From an uncultured Spirochaetaceae bacterium (GTDB lineage: Bacteria > Spirochaetota > Spirochaetia > Treponematales > Treponemataceae): 5,796 bases of DNA. The position numbers and the translations under genes are program-made. Numbering within the stretch: position 1 is the first letter of the stretch; every line of letters starts with the position of its first letter. Under the pieces are notes generated by a model. It was not told where the DNA came from, did no database searches, and was given only the letters and a program-made list of their open reading frames with translations. The DNA is taken from assembly GCA_902772605.1 (NCBI GenBank), contig CACYBG010000271.1, forward strand, positions 1 through 5,796, in the 5' to 3' direction. Of the stretch, positions 5,717 through 5,796 are shown in pieces.

Positions 5717-5796
5717 ATGGAACTGAAAATACGCAAGAATGGTGAGGTTTACATCATTGACGTAAACGGCGAAATGGACCTGTACAATTCTTACAA
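5717..5796 (+). CDS. STAS-domain anti-sigma-factor antagonist, 5' part only
   Basis: The first 26 codons before the right edge: MELKIRKNGEVYIIDVNGEM, then DLYNSY. The pattern of a beta strand, N-G, a hydrophobic strand ending in a G-E-[MI]-D-L-Y/x-[NT] turn is typical of RsbV/SpoIIAA-like STAS proteins, normally about 100-115 residues. In that family a Ser or Thr in the middle of the domain is phosphorylated by a kinase/anti-sigma factor and released by a SpoIIE phosphatase such as the one immediately upstream; that residue lies outside the window. The 32-base gap and same orientation make the two an operon. An anti-anti-sigma role is inferred from family and context; the downstream target cannot be told from here. 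Confidence 0.82.
   Translation, partial: MELKIRKNGEVYIIDVNGEMDLYNSY

Overview
The window most likely comes from a motile spirochaete, probably Treponema or a close relative. The support is protein flavour only: a FlbD-type flagellar protein starting MIEVTRLDGKKYW, a short omega-like subunit starting MIFPLEELVKYK, and a membrane GAF/SpoIIE phosphatase followed by a STAS protein. AGG arginine and ATA isoleucine codons are common throughout. I cannot name a species.

Layout from left to right. (1) The first 85 bases are the 5' end of flbD on the minus strand, running off the left edge. (2) Bases 86-357 are a divergent regulatory region with a promoter candidate for each direction, an AT-rich inverted repeat and a cluster of GGAATC repeats. 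(3) An OmpR/PhoB-type response regulator (358-1050) and a membrane sensor histidine kinase (1047-2489) form a two-gene + strand operon with an ATGA stop/start overlap. (4) Converging on the kinase with a 4-base gap is a minus-strand pair: a short RNA polymerase omega-like gene (3657-3454), then miaA (3450-2494), which encodes the tRNA A37 dimethylallyltransferase. As written, miaA carries an in-frame TAA at 2646-2644. Fifty codons later it reaches its natural end, and the conserved C-terminal helix (NTRRYAKKQ) lies beyond the premature stop. (5) Bases 3684-3986 are a second divergent regulatory region with no gene. It holds a 26-base dyad upstream of the omega promoter, and a promoter for the next + strand gene whose -35 and -10 elements each lie in an inverted repeat. 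(6) A 565-residue membrane protein with GAF and SpoIIE/PP2C phosphatase domains starts at a TTG with a good Shine-Dalgarno. (7) Thirty-two bases after it begins a STAS-domain protein of the anti-sigma-factor-antagonist type, cut by the right edge.

Two signalling modules therefore flank a housekeeping pair. The two-component system sits head to head with a flagellar gene. The phosphatase and STAS protein look like the RsbU/RsbV half of a partner-switching pathway; the kinase/anti-sigma partner and the final target are not in view.

The most notable observations are the nonsense codon in an otherwise well-preserved miaA, and the inverted repeat CTAAAA-N7-TTTTAG, which occurs once in each of the two divergent intergenic regions. 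Nothing here amounts to a clearly new system. No mobile element, CRISPR array, tRNA or rRNA was seen.
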